Of a stretch of DNA of 64,000 nt, positions 63,881 to 64,000 are shown piece by piece. The DNA lies in NCBI RefSeq assembly GCF_014529535.1, contig NW_023503608.1, positions 5,878,501 through 5,942,500 on the forward strand, read 5' to 3'. Below the pieces are notes generated by a model that was given only the letters and a program-made list of their open reading frames with translations, was not told the origin of the DNA and ran no database searches. The DNA comes from Bradysia coprophila (lineage: Eukaryota; Arthropoda; Insecta; Diptera; Sciaridae). Each line of letters starts with the position of its first letter. The stretch's first letter is position 1. The translations under genes and the position numbers were made by a program.

Positions 63881-64000
63881 CTTATTGTCACGTTTTAGCA
63901 AGCACTGACGTAATACATCAAATTTCTCTACGTGAAAGACTCAAAATTATTTCTAGATTTAATCTAGAGACATCATCGACAGCGACAATGAAAAGATCCG

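Overview
This window is animal nuclear DNA, most likely from an insect and plausibly a lower dipteran such as a fungus gnat or gall midge. The evidence is AT-rich sequence, small GT-AG introns, insect versions of conserved single-copy genes and dense short inverted-repeat transposons. The species assignment is inference. Exons were joined by hand by matching splice sites, phase and known family sequence. All multi-exon models below keep an open frame across their joins.

Layout: 1-5.7 kb is repeats (a 144-bp satellite, a GGAC microsatellite and nested MITEs) with no convincing gene. 5.7-6.5 kb is a decayed lipase carrying a hAT-type MITE. 6.9-7.9 kb (minus) encodes a secreted protein ending in a bulb-type (GNA-like) mannose lectin domain. 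12.2-14.2 kb is PRDM13 (plus) with a tRNA-Ser(CGA) inside its intron. 14.7-15.3 kb (minus) is an unrecognised protein with two cysteine clusters. 16.0-29.9 kb is a tandem duplication of PDSS2 (minus), both copies open. The two copies are separated by about 4.3 kb, mostly of concentric inverted repeats. 33.8-35.4 kb is medium-chain acyl-CoA dehydrogenase (plus).

The most striking locus is 37,567-41,596 (plus). Nine exons with matching phases encode about 804 residues. The N-terminal membrane domain of an ABCB6/HMT-1 transporter is joined, after loss of the transporter core, to the ABCB6 C-terminal tail and then in frame to the FH1-FH2 actin-assembly region of a DAAM-type formin. The ABC tail and the FH1 start share one exon, so the join is not an exon-skipping illusion. 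The protein looks like a membrane-anchored formin without its usual regulatory ends.

After this come NOSIP (42.2-44.1 kb, plus), the zinc transporter ZIP9/SLC39A9 (47.3-49.3 kb, plus), a single-exon rhodopsin-like receptor (51.9-52.9 kb, plus) and a KANK scaffold gene (56.2-63.5 kb, minus, 5' end beyond the window). These genes are mostly unrelated housekeeping or signalling genes and do not form a pathway.

Mobile DNA is mainly small non-autonomous DNA elements. They include hAT-type elements with perfect 8-bp target duplications, a TTAA-flanked piggyBac-like MITE family with about ten copies, and many long hairpins. One hAT element is filled with heat-shock-element-like pentamers. I saw no convincing LTR element, retrovirus or Polinton.
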